This document shows, one piece after another, positions 43,694-53,408 of a stretch of DNA of 64,000 nucleotides. Location: positions 62,001 to 126,000 of the forward strand of contig MCFE01000147.1 in the NCBI GenBank assembly GCA_002104905.1. The letters run 5' to 3'. The notes under the pieces were generated by a model. The model made no database searches and was not told the origin of the DNA. It saw only the letters and a program-made list of their open reading frames with translations. The stretch's first letter is position 1; each line of letters opens with the position of its first letter. The stretch comes from Basidiobolus meristosporus CBS 931.73 (taxonomy: Eukaryota; Basidiobolomycota; Basidiobolomycetes; Basidiobolales; Basidiobolaceae). The translations under genes and the position numbers were made by a program.

Positions 43694-44032
43694 TGTTGTA
43701 AGAGTCTTGGGGATATTGGAAGTGATTGGGAGGACAAGTAGATTATGTGGTTTTCACTTAATGATTTATTGAATGTAAAAGTAGTATTTATATTTTTGCC
43801 TGGTCTTGGCATTACAAACACATAGAATAGGTTAAGAAAGATCCCAAGAACATGTGTGCAAAGTTTGGGGCTGTTTGGACAACTTTGAGAATTTTCATGT
43901 TGTGGATACCTGGTATTTTGGTGAAAATATTCTAAGTAAATCCCAACAAGGAATTTGGTCAGGATTTGAGGGTAATGATCTAAGTGACTTTGTCAGGTGA
44001 TTATTTAGGTGGAAATACAAATTTTTACAACA
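43694..44032 (-). repeat. LTR-A, 3' LTR of copia element 4
   Basis: A 339-bp unit with terminal TGTTGTAA...TTACAACA inverted repeats. In minus orientation it carries a TATA box (GTATAAATAC-like at about 43,790) and AATAAA. It matches 47,977-48,217. Confidence 0.85.
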
Positions 44033-44042
44033 TTCCCACTCA
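44033..44042 (-). other. Polypurine tract of copia element 4
   Basis: On the minus strand this is GAGTGGGAA directly before the LTR start TGTTG. It is the expected primer of plus-strand synthesis. Confidence 0.6.
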
Positions 44043-44043
44043 G

Positions 44044-44745
44044 CTAAATGCTCATACTAACTAGTCCTAATTTTGACCTAAGATATTCAAACTTGTCTCT
44101 AGCTAATGGTTTGGTAAGCATGTCTGCAATCATTTCATCTGTAGGACAGTAAACTAAGGTAACTAAGTTATTCTCTATAGCTTCACGTATGAAATGATGT
44201 CTAATATCTATGTGCATGGTTCTAGCATGAAAAGTTGGATTTCTACCTAATTGTATACATCCTTGATTATCTTGAAATAAAGTAATAGGCATTTTTTGAC
44301 ATATGCCTAAATCTGTGAAAAGCTTTCTTAACCACATTGCTTCTTTTGTAGGTTCACAGGCTGTCATGTACTCTGCCTCTGTGGTAGAAAGTGCCACAGT
44401 TGGTTGCTTTCTTGAGTTCCATGAAATTGCTCCTTTACAGTAAAGAAGGGTGTTTCCTGTGGTGGATCTTCTGTCTTCCAAATTTTGTCCCCAATCAGCA
44501 TCAGAGTATCCCACAAGATCCTGTTCTGAATCCTTATAAGTGTATCTTAAGCAGATATCAGCAGTTTCTTTTAGGTATTTAAAAATCTGCTTAACTGCTG
44601 CAATATGATCAGATCCATAGTTCTGATTATGTTGGCTGACAACTGCCACTGAATATGAGATATCTGGACATGTTCCAAGCACAATATACACCAGGCTGCC
44701 TACCATAGACTGATAAGGAAAATCAGGGCTTTCAGATGGAACCAA
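44044..44745 (-). pseudogene. Copia element 4 RNase H and RT tail
   Basis: A 233-codon open frame. It starts in the RT tail (YQSMVGSLVYIVLGTCPDIS) and passes through YSDADWGQNLEDRRSTTG, ALSTTEAEYMTACEPTKEA, FQDNQGCIQLGRNPTFHART and the end block MIADMLTKPLARDKFEYL. All family landmarks are present. The stop lies nine bases before the polypurine tract, so this is the natural C-terminus. Confidence 0.9.
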
Positions 44746-45489
44746 TTTGGTGCTTCTTTAGTATATCTTGAATATACTTGGATTGGCTTATGGTAATAGT
44801 CTGGGTACTGCTGTCTATGGAGAACTTAATCCCAAAGTAGTAACTAAGTTCTCCTAGATTGGACATCTTGAACTCCTTAGATAGGCTGAATTTAGTCTCT
44901 TCCAATGTTTCTAGGTTATTGGTGGCTATAATAAGATCATCCACATATAGAGCTAATAGAACTGGATTTGCTCTATCTGGCTTATAGTATATACTATAGT
45001 CAGCATTACTCCTTTTGAAACTCAAAGATTCCAAGTAAAAATCTATCTTGCATTTCCAGGCTCTTGGTAATTGTTTGAGACCATAAAGTGACTTTTTAAG
45101 CTTGCAGACCAAATGGGGTTTATCTTGGTCAACAAACCCATTAGGCCAGTCCATATACACATCCTGATCATCCCATCAGGCTGGTCCATATACACATCCT
45201 CATCAAGTTCACCATTCAAAAATGCAGCTTTTACATCCATTTGATGAATAAAAAACTTATATTTGGCTGCAATTACCAATATTGATCTGATAGAATTAAA
45301 CTTGGCTACCAGTGCAAAGGTCTCAGTAGAGTCAAGTTCTTTTGTTTGAGAGTACCCTTTGGCCACAAGTCTTGCTTTGTATCTTTCACTTGTACCATCA
45401 ACCTTGAATTTTGTCTTGAAGACCCACCTGCATCCAATTGATTTTTGGTTGATTGGTAATTTGACTAAGTCCCAAGTTTGATTTTCCAA
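44732..45489 (-). pseudogene. Copia element 4 reverse transcriptase
   Basis: Two overlapping frames (45,043-45,489 and 44,732-45,160). The first has RWVFKTKFKVDGTSERYKAR and HQMDVKAAFLNGELDEDVYM. The second has the KKSLYGLKQLPRAWK block and LLALYVDDLIIATNN with the catalytic pair. A partial duplication of about 35 bases around 45,155-45,195 (the CATATACACATCCTGATCATCCCATCAGG region) causes the frame break. Confidence 0.88.
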
Positions 45490-45947
45490 CAGGGTCTAAT
45501 ATTCCTCAGTGATTGCAGATCTCCAAAACTTTGTCTGAGGGCTATTTAGGGCCTCTTTTACAGTATGGGGCTCATCAATATGGACTGAATCAGCATAGGC
45601 TAAGTTTGTACCCTCATTGATATAGTAATTTAGGCTATTTCTTGTCTGATTTGATCTCCAGGCATTTGATACTGAAATGATCACTTCTGGAATATTCCTG
45701 GGCACTGATTCAGGCTGAACTGCGGTTGTAGAGTTCTCTGGAGTGAAAAAAAAACTTCATTGTTTTGCTCTGATTCAATCCTGACAATTGTAGGACTTTG
45801 GATCAAATTTTTGTCATCATCTGATGTCATTTTTTGTGAAAATTGTGAATTTTCATCAAACAACACATCCCTGGACTTGATTAGCTTCTTTGCTTTGGTA
45901 TTGTAGAGTCTTTATGCTTTACTCTCATTGCAGTAGCCCAAGAATAT
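45490..45947 (-). pseudogene. Copia element 4 integrase-RT linker
   Basis: Short frames (45,496-45,705, 45,681-45,866) encode a low-conservation, asparagine- and serine-rich stretch typical of the copia polyprotein region between integrase and RT. The segment IPEVIISVSNAWRSNQTRNS and a WRSAITEEY block just before the RT are recognisable. Confidence 0.6.
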
Positions 45948-47027
45948 TCATTTTACACTTTTTTGCTCAAATTTTGACTGATTTCCAGGCTGTTTCTTGG
46001 CATATGCTGTACATCCAAATATTCTTAGATGTTCTGTGCTTGATTTATATCCATACCATGCTTCAAATGAAGTAGAATCACAAAGTATTCTGTTAAAACT
46101 CCTATTTTTAAGGTATACAGCTGTGGCAACTGATTCCACCCACAAATCATAGGATAATTTTTGAGCATGGATCATAGGTCTTGCCATATCAATTATTGAT
46201 CTGTTTGCACATTCTGCTACTCCATTTTGCTGTGGGGAGTATGGTACAGTAGTCTCTTGCTGTATCCCATGAATGTTGCAGAAGTGGATGAAGAGTTTTG
46301 AGGTATATTCTCCACCATTGTCAGAGTGTATTTTCTTGATTTTTTCACCAGTTTCTCTCTCCACCATGGCTTTAAACTCCCTGAGCTTAGACAGAGCTTC
46401 TTCCTTTCTCTCCATGAAGTAGACCCATGTGTATCTTGTATAATCATCAATAAAAGTGATTAAATACTTCATCCCGCCTAAGGATAAATTTTGCATAGGT
46501 CCACACAGATCTGAGTGAATTAGATCTAATTTTTTCTTAGTTTTGATTAATCCAGAGCTCTTGAACAGTTGTCTGGCTTGTTTCCCATATATGCAGGCTT
46601 CACAGTGCTCCAAATTAGCTGGGGGATCAATTTTTACTCCGGAAATTAGCTGATCTTTGATCATTTTACGCAAATAATCAAGATTGATATGTCCAAATCT
46701 CCTGCGCCAAAGCATTGGTGTTTCTTCAATTAATTTACTTATATTGGCTACCAGATATGATGGAATATAAGTCAACTTGTATAGATTCTGATCTCTGATG
46801 CCCAAAGCAATATGGGCACCATTTTGATCAGTGATCCTGCATCCAGAATTGTCAAAACTGAAACTGAGTCCTTCTGCTGTGGCCTTACTTACAGAGAGTA
46901 GGTTCTTGGCTATTTTTGGTACATAGAGTACTTCTTTAAAGGTCAGTATATGGCTTCCTTCACTGCTTCTAAGGTTTGCTTGGATAGTTCCTTCTCCCAC
47001 TGCATCAAGCATTCTATTGTCTAACAT
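45948..47027 (-). pseudogene. Copia element 4 GAG-pre-integrase and integrase
   Basis: A 359-codon open frame. Residues 1-100 are the protease end and GAG-pre-integrase (KNLLSVSKATAEGL, ALGIRDQNLYKL). The zinc-binding H-H-C-C domain follows (LWRRRFGHINLDYL ... HCEACIYGKQARQLF). The catalytic D-D-E core reads LIHSDLCGPM, IHSDNGGEYTS and PYSPQQNGVAE, with the third acidic residue E at the end of that block. The C-terminal part has IFGCTAYAKK. The frame is intact through the core, so this enzyme decayed late. Confidence 0.92.
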
Positions 47028-47145
47028 GAAAACCTTCTTAATTGGAGTTTCTTGATATTGGGTAAAAAGTTTTTTTGGTGTGTAAAGTGTTGGGAAGCTC
47101 CAGAGTCAATATACCACGTCTGAGAATCCTTGTTTGTGGTCATAT

Positions 47146-47960
47146 TTAGTGCAGATATGAATAGTCTATCTTCAGTTTTGCAGCATTTCCATACTCAGGC
47201 TTCTTTTGCTGGTTATCTTTCTTTTTGAGACACCAGTCTGATGTGTGTCCTTTCCTTTTGCAGTAGTTGCAAAATAGGCTGCTGTTGCCTTTGTAGGGTC
47301 TTGGGTACCTCCTTTGTTGGTTATCATTGCTTATTAAAGCATTTTCTTCTTCCTTCTTATTGGCACTTGATTTTCTTAATTCTTCATCCAGGAGCCTTCC
47401 ATATACATAATTTAAGGTCAAACCTTCAGTTCTGGACTCTAGAGCTGATACAAGGCCCTGAAACTTGTCTGTCAGGCTATTCAGGATGGTAACTATCACA
47501 TCCTCATCAGTAGTCGGTACGCCCACAGATTCCATCTCATCTACCAGCAGGGTAATTCTGTTAATTAGATTTTTCATTTCTTCTCCTGGCAGCATCTTTG
47601 TAGTAAAGAATTTTTGTCTCAGATACATTTTCTTGGCAGCTGAGCATGACTGGTAGGTGTCTTCTAATGCCTTCCAGGCATTCTTTGCTGTTTTTGCTCT
47701 TGAGCATTGAATTAGCAATTTGTCCTTGACATTAAGGCAGTGCAGTTAAAGGCACTTTGTTCTTTCTTCTGGTACTTCAAGGCTTCCTCTCCCATGTTTT
47801 TAGGAGGGCATTCTTCTCCCATGACAATATCCCAAAGGCCTCTTTCTTGTAGTAGCATCTTCATCTTCACCTTCCACACTTGGTAGTTAGATTCATCCAA
47901 CTTTTCAGCAGAGGGAAAAATTCCAGTAATAGCAGTAGTAGACATTGCAGAGAGTGACAG
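47146..47960 (-). pseudogene. Copia element 4 gag
   Basis: Two frames (47,712-47,960 region and 47,146-47,718). The N-terminal part has IFPSAEKLDESNYQVWKVKM and RGLWDIVMGEECPP (DUF4219/UBN2-type gag). The second frame has LINRITLLVDEMESVGVPTT and ends in an intact zinc knuckle, CNYCKRKGHTSDWC, with a lysine-rich tail. A frame change at about 47,715 breaks it. The gag start is at about 47,945, just inside the primer-site leader. Confidence 0.88.
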
Positions 47961-47976
47961 CTTGGGGCTCATAACC

Positions 47977-48217
47977 TGTTGTAAGAGTCTTGGAGATATT
48001 GGAAGGGATTGGGAGCACAAGTAGATTATGTGGTTTTCACTTAATGATTTATTGAATGTAAAAGTAGTATTTATACTTTTGCCTGGTCTTGGCATAACAA
48101 ACACACAGAATAGGTTAAGGAAGGTCCCATGAACATGTGTGCAAAGTTTGGGGCTGTTTGGACAACTTTGAGAATTTTCATGTTCTGGGTACCTGGTATT
48201 TTGGTGAAAATATTCCA
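47977..48217 (-). repeat. LTR-A, 5' LTR of copia element 4, truncated
   Basis: The first 241 bases as drawn match 43,694-43,934 closely. The match stops at GTGAAAATATTCC, where a gag fragment of another copy begins. Confidence 0.85.
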
Positions 48218-48400
48218 GAGAGCACTCTTCTCCCATGACTACTTCCTAAAGGCCTCTTTCTTATGGCTTTATTGTTGACCTCAACCTAGGGACTTGATAG
48301 TTTGATCCATGCAGCTTTTTGGCAGAGGCAGACTTGCAGTAAAAGAAGCTGAGAGTATTCTTGAGAGTGACTGCTAGAAGCTCATATCCAGATGCAGTGG
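48218..48400 (-). pseudogene. Copia gag N-terminal fragment
   Basis: AGCACTCTTCTCCCATGAC.A..TCC.AAAGGCCTCTTTCTT matches 47,804-47,850, so this is the start of a second LTR-A-family gag on the minus strand. It lies directly next to its own LTR at 48,401. Confidence 0.65.
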
Positions 48401-48737
48401 TGTTGGAGATATTGTAAGTGAATGGGAGAAGTAATATATTTGTTGGTTCTCATGTAATGATTTATTGAATGTAAAAGTAGTGATGAAGCTTTTGCATGGT
48501 CTTAGCACAACAAACAAGCAAGATGTTCCCAGGAAGGTCTCATGAGCATGTTTGGCAAGTTTGGGGTTGTCCGGACAACATTGAGAAATCACATGTTCTG
48601 GGAACCTAATATTTTGATGAAACTATTTCAAGTAAATCCCAACAAGAAATTTGGTCAGAATTCTCCATGATTTGGAGACTGTGATCCAAGTGGCCAAGTC
48701 AGGTGAAGGTATAGGTGTAATCACACAAGTTATAACA
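48401..48737 (-). repeat. LTR-A copy, 5' LTR of a mostly deleted element
   Basis: A 337-bp unit runs from TGTTGGAGATATTG to CAAGTTATAACA, more diverged from element 4 than its two LTRs are from each other. Confidence 0.7.
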
Positions 48738-48754
48738 TAGCAAACTTGGGGCTT

Positions 48755-49000
48755 GAAATCTGTTGCAAGATCCATGGGAGTACCGGAAGTTATCTGGAGA
48801 GCCAGAAAAATTGCATGCTGTTCACTTGCAGTTTTATTGAGTTCAAATAGAATATTGATACTTGTAGTGGAGCTATGTAAGACCAATGAGAGGAATGCAT
48901 TGAGGAAGGTCTCGGCATGCTGTTGGCAAAGCTCGGGGGCTTCTTGACAAGTTTGGGAGATTTGATCATTTTCAGGCCGTCACTGATTCTAGGAATTCGC
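48755..49000 (-). repeat. Degenerate LTR-A copy
   Basis: TGTTGCAAGATCCATGGGAGTACC, then GAAGTTATCTGGAGAGCCAGAAAAATTG and GTCTCGGCATGCTGTTGGCAAAGCTCGGGG follow the LTR-A layout with many substitutions. It fades out near 49,000. Confidence 0.5.
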
Positions 49001-49029
49001 TGATATCAGACAGAATACATCTTGGATTA

Positions 49030-49320
49030 GTAGCACGTGATGTAGCAATAAGCTAAGCAGAACCTTATGCTATACGAGTGGTTTAGGTGTAAACCAAATA
49101 TCAACAACCACACCTTGCTTTACTCCAAAAGAGCAACCTAATGGACTTCCAGGAAGTTAACAACCATAGCTCTTTCAAGGTGGCTCAGAAAGCTATATTC
49201 CAACATAATCAAGGAAGTATACAATTAGAGAGAGAGATCGAACTTTTCATGCTAGAACTAAGCACATAGATGTTAGACATCGTTTCATCCAGGAAGCTGT
49301 AGATCGTAATTAGGCCTAGT
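49030..49320 (+). pseudogene. Copia RNase H fragment, last transposon piece before host DNA
   Basis: Near 49,225-49,310 the + strand reads RTFHARTKHIDVRHRFIQEA (cf. NPTFHARTMHIDIRHHFIRE of element 4). Upstream traces of ALSTT..-type sequence are decayed. This is the end of the repeat region. Confidence 0.6.
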
Positions 49321-50424
49321 TAATATGAACATTTAGAGAAACAGCCAGTGGAGCTCGGTTCGACCAACCCCACAACCAACTGAAGCTCCTCCAATTCATG
49401 GATGCTTTATCGATGGACCGTTTCACGTGATGAGGTACGCCCGACACATAAACTACCCTGAGGTGGATGCACCGCGATGCAGGTGTAGTTCCCTCAGTTG
49501 GCCGTACCAACTGGAAGCCTTGGCTGGACCGAAACCCATCGTGTGACGGGGTTTGGACGACTCCGCTGGGGGCTGGGCGGGCATTAACCTTGCTCGACGA
49601 TCCGGAGAAGTTATCACGGGGTTCGGAGCACTTGCACCACCTCAAGACATCATTGCCCTACTGGGTTTCGGATCCACCCAGTGGTGAGCGAGGCCGAGAC
49701 TCCACGTCCCATCGGTATGGAACCAATGCGGTAGATCGATAATATGGCATTGGTTGGGTGATGGACTTGACCTGTCCAAGGATCACCACATTAGAGCTTA
49801 GAAGATGGGAGGGATAAGTGGATACAAATGGGAGGACAAAGGTTTCGATGGTAGGCGGGCCAATCTATCCCAACATATCACCAGCATCTTGATCCAACAA
49901 CAAACACCTCTCGACCCTGGCCATGGTGACCTCGATGATGATCAACATCAAATCTGGCTCACCTAACGAGCCATGGCGAAGGAATCTGCTTAGGTTCGCA
50001 ACCGACCCTCCAATAGAACCCAGTCCAACCAATGAGCCTCCTCCCAAACCAACCAACTTCGTCGCACCATTCCGGGTGGGCCAATCAGCCGGGGGCAGCG
50101 GAAGAGGGACCTGGATGATCATCTGGGACCAATGGGACGGCCAGATCGGACTGCTCGTTTCGAGATGGATTCTCACTGATGGCGATTATCAGTGGCCAGG
50201 TGGATGTCCATGTTGATTGATAATCTTGGCACTGCTCATTGGAGGAGCCCATTTGTGGGGAGGTGGGAGGGCCTTTAAGCACACGAGGATCTGGCGAGAA
50301 TTCAGTTTCGGTCTCTCCTCCTTTCGCCTGTTGGGATTCATGGGTTCAAGCTTGACACTGACGTTGAGACACTGATCGACTTTCCCCTGCACCCTAGCAA
50401 CCCACTCACGTACGTATCCCTCCA
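49321..50424. other. GC-richer region with no assigned gene
   Basis: Composition is host-like and CpGs are common. Open frames exist on both strands (for example 49,467-49,742 and 49,923-50,216 on +, 49,316-49,645 on -). None shows a domain, and stretches on the two strands compete. A decayed or exon-split host gene is possible. I see nothing I can name. Confidence 0.3.
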
Positions 50425-50475
50425 CACACATACACGCACACCCACACCCACACCCACACGCGCGCGCGCGCACGT
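50425..50475. repeat. CA/CCCACA and CG-repeat microsatellite
   Basis: A run of CACA, CCCACA repeats ending in (CG)n. It probably lies inside the first intron of the downstream gene: GTACGTATCC at 50,410 is a good donor and TTTTCTTTCGTTCACCTAG ending at 50,502 is a good acceptor. Confidence 0.6.
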
Positions 50476-50502
50476 CCAGCGGATTTTCTTTCGTTCACCT
50501 AG

Positions 50503-51592
50503 ACGATTCCCAGCGACTCGCCCAAAGTGGCGTCCAATACGTTATTGTCCTCTTTCGTAGAGGCGATGTCGAACTCCAGAGCTGGACCGCCCCCCACCAC
50601 ACCGGACACCAGCTCGCTTCACCAGCATTCCCACACCCACGCCACGCCCACGCCCAACCCCACCCGCACCCGCACCACCACCCTCTGAACGAGATCGCCA
50701 CCACGTCCAGCCCCGGAGGCAGCAATTCCCAACGAAACAAGCGGCAGAAGTTCTCCACGGACGAGACGTATTTTCTGCTGACTGCGCTGAAGGATGTGCT
50801 CAGTCTGTACCCTACCACCACCCGGAACAAGGAGCAAGTTGGTTGGAAGGTGATCCACGAGATGTTCACCCAGAAATTCCCCGACAAACCGGCCACCGTG
50901 GACCAGCTATACTACAAGTAAGTGACCATTCTACCCCCTCTCCCCCAAAGGTCGACACTCCGGCGGGAACCCGCCGGAGACCCGGACGCGCGGGCTGATC
51001 CCCGGCCAGTCGCCACCCCATCCCGCGAGCCCACCTTTGCGTAGGATTGATTGTCAACGAGCAGTGGGCTAATCGAGCGTTTAGATTCAAGAACCTGCGA
51101 TCCGCGGTCAACGCATACCGACGATCCAGGCCGGCCCACATACAATACGACCTACCGATCGAGAAGCCGAAGTACTGCGACCTGGTGCTGTCGATCATCG
51201 AGAACGAGACCCCGGAAAGATCCAGCACGGAGGACTCCCTGGACCCCGCGATGGTGGACAAACTGGTGGACCAGCGGATACGGTTTCGGGAGGAGGCGGA
51301 GAAGCAGCTGGCGGAGCTGCAGGCGGCCAAACGTAAGGTCTCCGACGACGGGGCCCACCTCGACTCCCCCGCCGCCAAACAGCTCAAGAAGGACTGGCAG
51401 GGAAGGCTGATGGACCTGCTCGAGGAAAGCCACCATCTGCAACACGAGAGCCTCGCCCTCCAGAAACAGTACCTGAAGGTGACCCAGGAGAGTCTGCGGC
51501 TTCAGCAGGAATGCGTGGCCGAGCTGAAGAAGGAGAACTCCCGCGGGAATGAGTTGCTCGAGAGGTTGATCGATGCTTTTCTCAAGAAGTGA
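50503..51592 (+). CDS. Myb/SANT-like DNA-binding protein with C-terminal coiled coil
   Basis: I recognise a Myb/SANT-like (trihelix-type) segment: KRQKFSTDETYFLLTALKDV, then VGWKVIHEMFTQKFPDKPAT and, after an intron, IVNEQWANRAFRFKNLRSAV. The tryptophans and spaced helices suggest DNA binding in the nucleus. The end (51,280-51,590) is a long charged, glutamine-rich coiled coil, QLAELQAAKRK to ELLERLIDAFLKK, likely for dimerisation. The upstream part is histidine- and proline-rich. The exon before 50,917 has donor GTAAGT. The acceptor TAG at 51,044 would be out of frame; CCAG at 51,009 keeps the frame. No in-frame ATG is visible in the first exon, so the start probably lies in an upstream exon; the ATG at 50,566 is in another frame. 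It converges with the forkhead-like gene. The gene is certain, the exact model is not. Confidence 0.7.
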
Positions 51593-52220
51593 TCTTCGCC
51601 TCTTCATCGCATACACGCCGGTCCCTCCCCTCTCTTCCCCGCATTCTGGCTGCCGATATTTACCCACCGCGCCCCCCCCTCCTTCCGACCTTATCACCTA
51701 GGCTCATACCCATCTCCCACTCCACTCCCTCACCGTTCACACCACCTCCCACTGCCTTATTTAATCGATGAGTTTCTTCTGCCCATTTAAATGTCAGGTG
51801 TACATAGACTAATGCTTACTAGAGATGTAGTGTAGTGACGGATCCCTTACCACCACCTCCCCTCCCGCCCCAACCGAATAAACCCGTTCCCCAATGTCCA
51901 GTTCGGCAAGGATTCGATCAACGTTCTGGCAAATGATTCTATTCACTTCGGTTTGTTACATATGGTGTGTTGAGGGGGTGGCGTGTCCACGGGGGGAAAC
52001 GATGGAGAGGAGTGAAAGGGGGCAAGGCAAGGATATATGTATAGAATATTCGTAAGGAAAGTATATACCATGGTGAATGCTGATCGGCAAAAAAGAATAA
52101 TGAAACAAAAATGGTGGTTCTCTCCTTTCCGCTAGGAAATTACATAGATGGTGGGAGTAGGAGTGGGTGGTGGGTGGTGGGGGGTTGCAAGCGGCTGACG
52201 GCGACCCATGGGCCTGGGGC

Positions 52221-53408
52221 TTAGAGGGAGATTGCGGTGGGTCTCGCGTCGCCATGTCGGCTGGTATCTGCGGTGATGGTGCCACGGTTGGGTGAGCAGC
52301 ACAACAAGGCTAGAGCTTCCAGAGCTATTTTCTTGTCGTTGGGCATCTGCTCCTCCACGTTTCCAATGTCCTCCAGGGCCTTCTTCATCGGCGTGTGAGA
52401 CTCGAGGGAGGAGTTGGCGGGCTTACGTTTCGGCGTCAGGTCCATCTGAGCCCAGTTTTCGTCGTCCGTATCTTCGTCGTCATCCGGTGGCGCGGCTTTC
52501 GGCGTGGTATTGGGTAGGATGTCCACTGGCCTGTTCCACGTCCGTGGTGTGGAGGGGGTCACCGGCGTGGGTGGAAGGGAGAAGTTGGAAGAGTCCGTCC
52601 CTGCATTCACCCGTTTCGACGGGGTCAGCGGGACTAGTTGTTCTAACGGGAACCGAGGGATTTTCTTCTTCAGAGAGAGTCTGTTCGGACCAAGTGATTT
52701 CCAATCCTCATCCTCAGTATCCGAGTCGTGGCGGTCGTTCATGAACACGTCAGTGATCCCAGATTGTGAGCGGATGGGGCTGAATCCAGATGATGCCACA
52801 GATGGAAGGATCTTGATTGTATGCTCCCTTAGCTTGCGTGGTGTTCGTCGAGCGTTCTGGGGGGACGGTGTAGGGGAGGAAGGAAGTAGAGGGGCAAGCT
52901 TTGGTGGACCAAAAGGATCCCCAGCAGGCAAAATCTGACGATTGCTTGGCATCAAAGGTCTTGCGTTTGGTGTTGTCTCTCTGATGGGAGAGAAAGGATA
53001 GGCGGTAGGCATCTTGAATGTGTGCTGGTCCAGGTCCATTCCGGGCTGACTTGGTTTAGGTATTCCGCCCTGCGGAGAGGTATCTTCCGAGGTCTCCTCC
53101 AAAGTCCAACTATCGTTGTCGCCCAGGGACTTGAAGCAGTCACTGTTTCTCAAAGCTTCGCTAATGTTTTGAAGAACACTCTCCGGGTTTTCGGTTCTAA
53201 AATAGGGAAAACTCTCGATGACTCTGCCATAGATCTCTCGTACGTGAAAGGTCAAGGTAGCTTTGGGGCGAAGGGTGACGGCCTTCCGGATGATCTGTTC
53301 CCAAGACTCTTTGGGTTTTTTTAGCTTGAACTTGGGTGGGGTTCCCAGCTCTTTTTGGAAGAGGTTAGAGGGGAAGTCGGGATTTCTTACTGGAGTGCTT
53401 GAAGACAT
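52221..53408 (-). CDS. Forkhead-like (winged-helix) transcription factor
   Basis: Single exon, 395 residues from the ATG at 53,408 (an upstream non-ATG extension is open but unlikely). Residues about 20-95 resemble a divergent forkhead domain: SWEQIIRKAVTLRP, LTFHVREIYGRVIESFPYFR, then VLQNISEALRNSDCFKSL, matching the family pattern of I-Y-x-x-I, F-P-Y-[FY], a N-S-I-R-x-x-L-S-like recognition helix and x-C-F. The canonical tryptophan and R-H-N-L-S are changed, so DNA specificity may differ. The rest is long and disordered, with many S/T-P sites (LVPLTPSKR, PPTPVTPSTPRTW) that could be cyclin-dependent kinase targets, as in yeast Fkh proteins. It is expected to act in the nucleus. It is tail-to-tail with the SANT-like gene. 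A fungal protein with only a distant forkhead fold is the main alternative. Confidence 0.7.
   Translation of the reverse strand: MSSSTPVRNPDFPSNLFQKELGTPPKFKLKKPKESWEQIIRKAVTLRPKATLTFHVREIYGRVIESFPYFRTENPESVLQNISEALRNSDCFKSLGDNDSWTLEETSEDTSPQGGIPKPSQPGMDLDQHTFKMPTAYPFSPIRETTPNARPLMPSNRQILPAGDPFGPPKLAPLLPSSPTPSPQNARRTPRKLREHTIKILPSVASSGFSPIRSQSGITDVFMNDRHDSDTEDEDWKSLGPNRLSLKKKIPRFPLEQLVPLTPSKRVNAGTDSSNFSLPPTPVTPSTPRTWNRPVDILPNTTPKAAPPDDDEDTDDENWAQMDLTPKRKPANSSLESHTPMKKALEDIGNVEEQMPNDKKIALEALALLCCSPNRGTITADTSRHGDARPTAISL

Larger units (their letters stand above)
43694..48217 (-). mobile_element. Copia element 4, nearly complete Ty1/copia retrotransposon
   Basis: LTRs at both ends (the right one truncated), leader GGTTATGAGCCCC next to the right LTR, then gag, protease, integrase, RT and RNase H in order on the minus strand. 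It is the best preserved retroelement in the window, with a 359-codon integrase frame and a 233-codon RNase H frame still open. Frame changes between gag and integrase (47,030-47,145), in the integrase-RT linker (about 45,500-45,950) and within RT (about 45,160 and 44,745) mean it cannot make a full polyprotein. The 5' LTR is cut at 48,217. Confidence 0.92.

Noticed and set aside
49467-50216. Open frames in the GC-rich region before the SANT-like gene
   Set aside because: Frames exist on both strands with no domain, signal peptide or supported splice structure. GC-rich DNA yields such frames by chance.
50495-51387. Long minus-strand frames (50,495-50,896 and 50,866-51,387)
   Set aside because: Composition (W- and G-rich or R-, S-rich) and overlap with the SANT-like exons indicate shadows of the plus-strand gene.
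51152-51697. A 181-codon minus-strand frame opposite the coiled-coil exon
   Set aside because: Antisense shadow of a GC-rich coding exon; the plus-strand coiled coil and SANT-like part are clearly the gene.
52292-53324. Plus-strand frames opposite the forkhead-like gene
   Set aside because: The minus-strand 395-residue frame is unbroken and domain-like; the plus frames are fragments.
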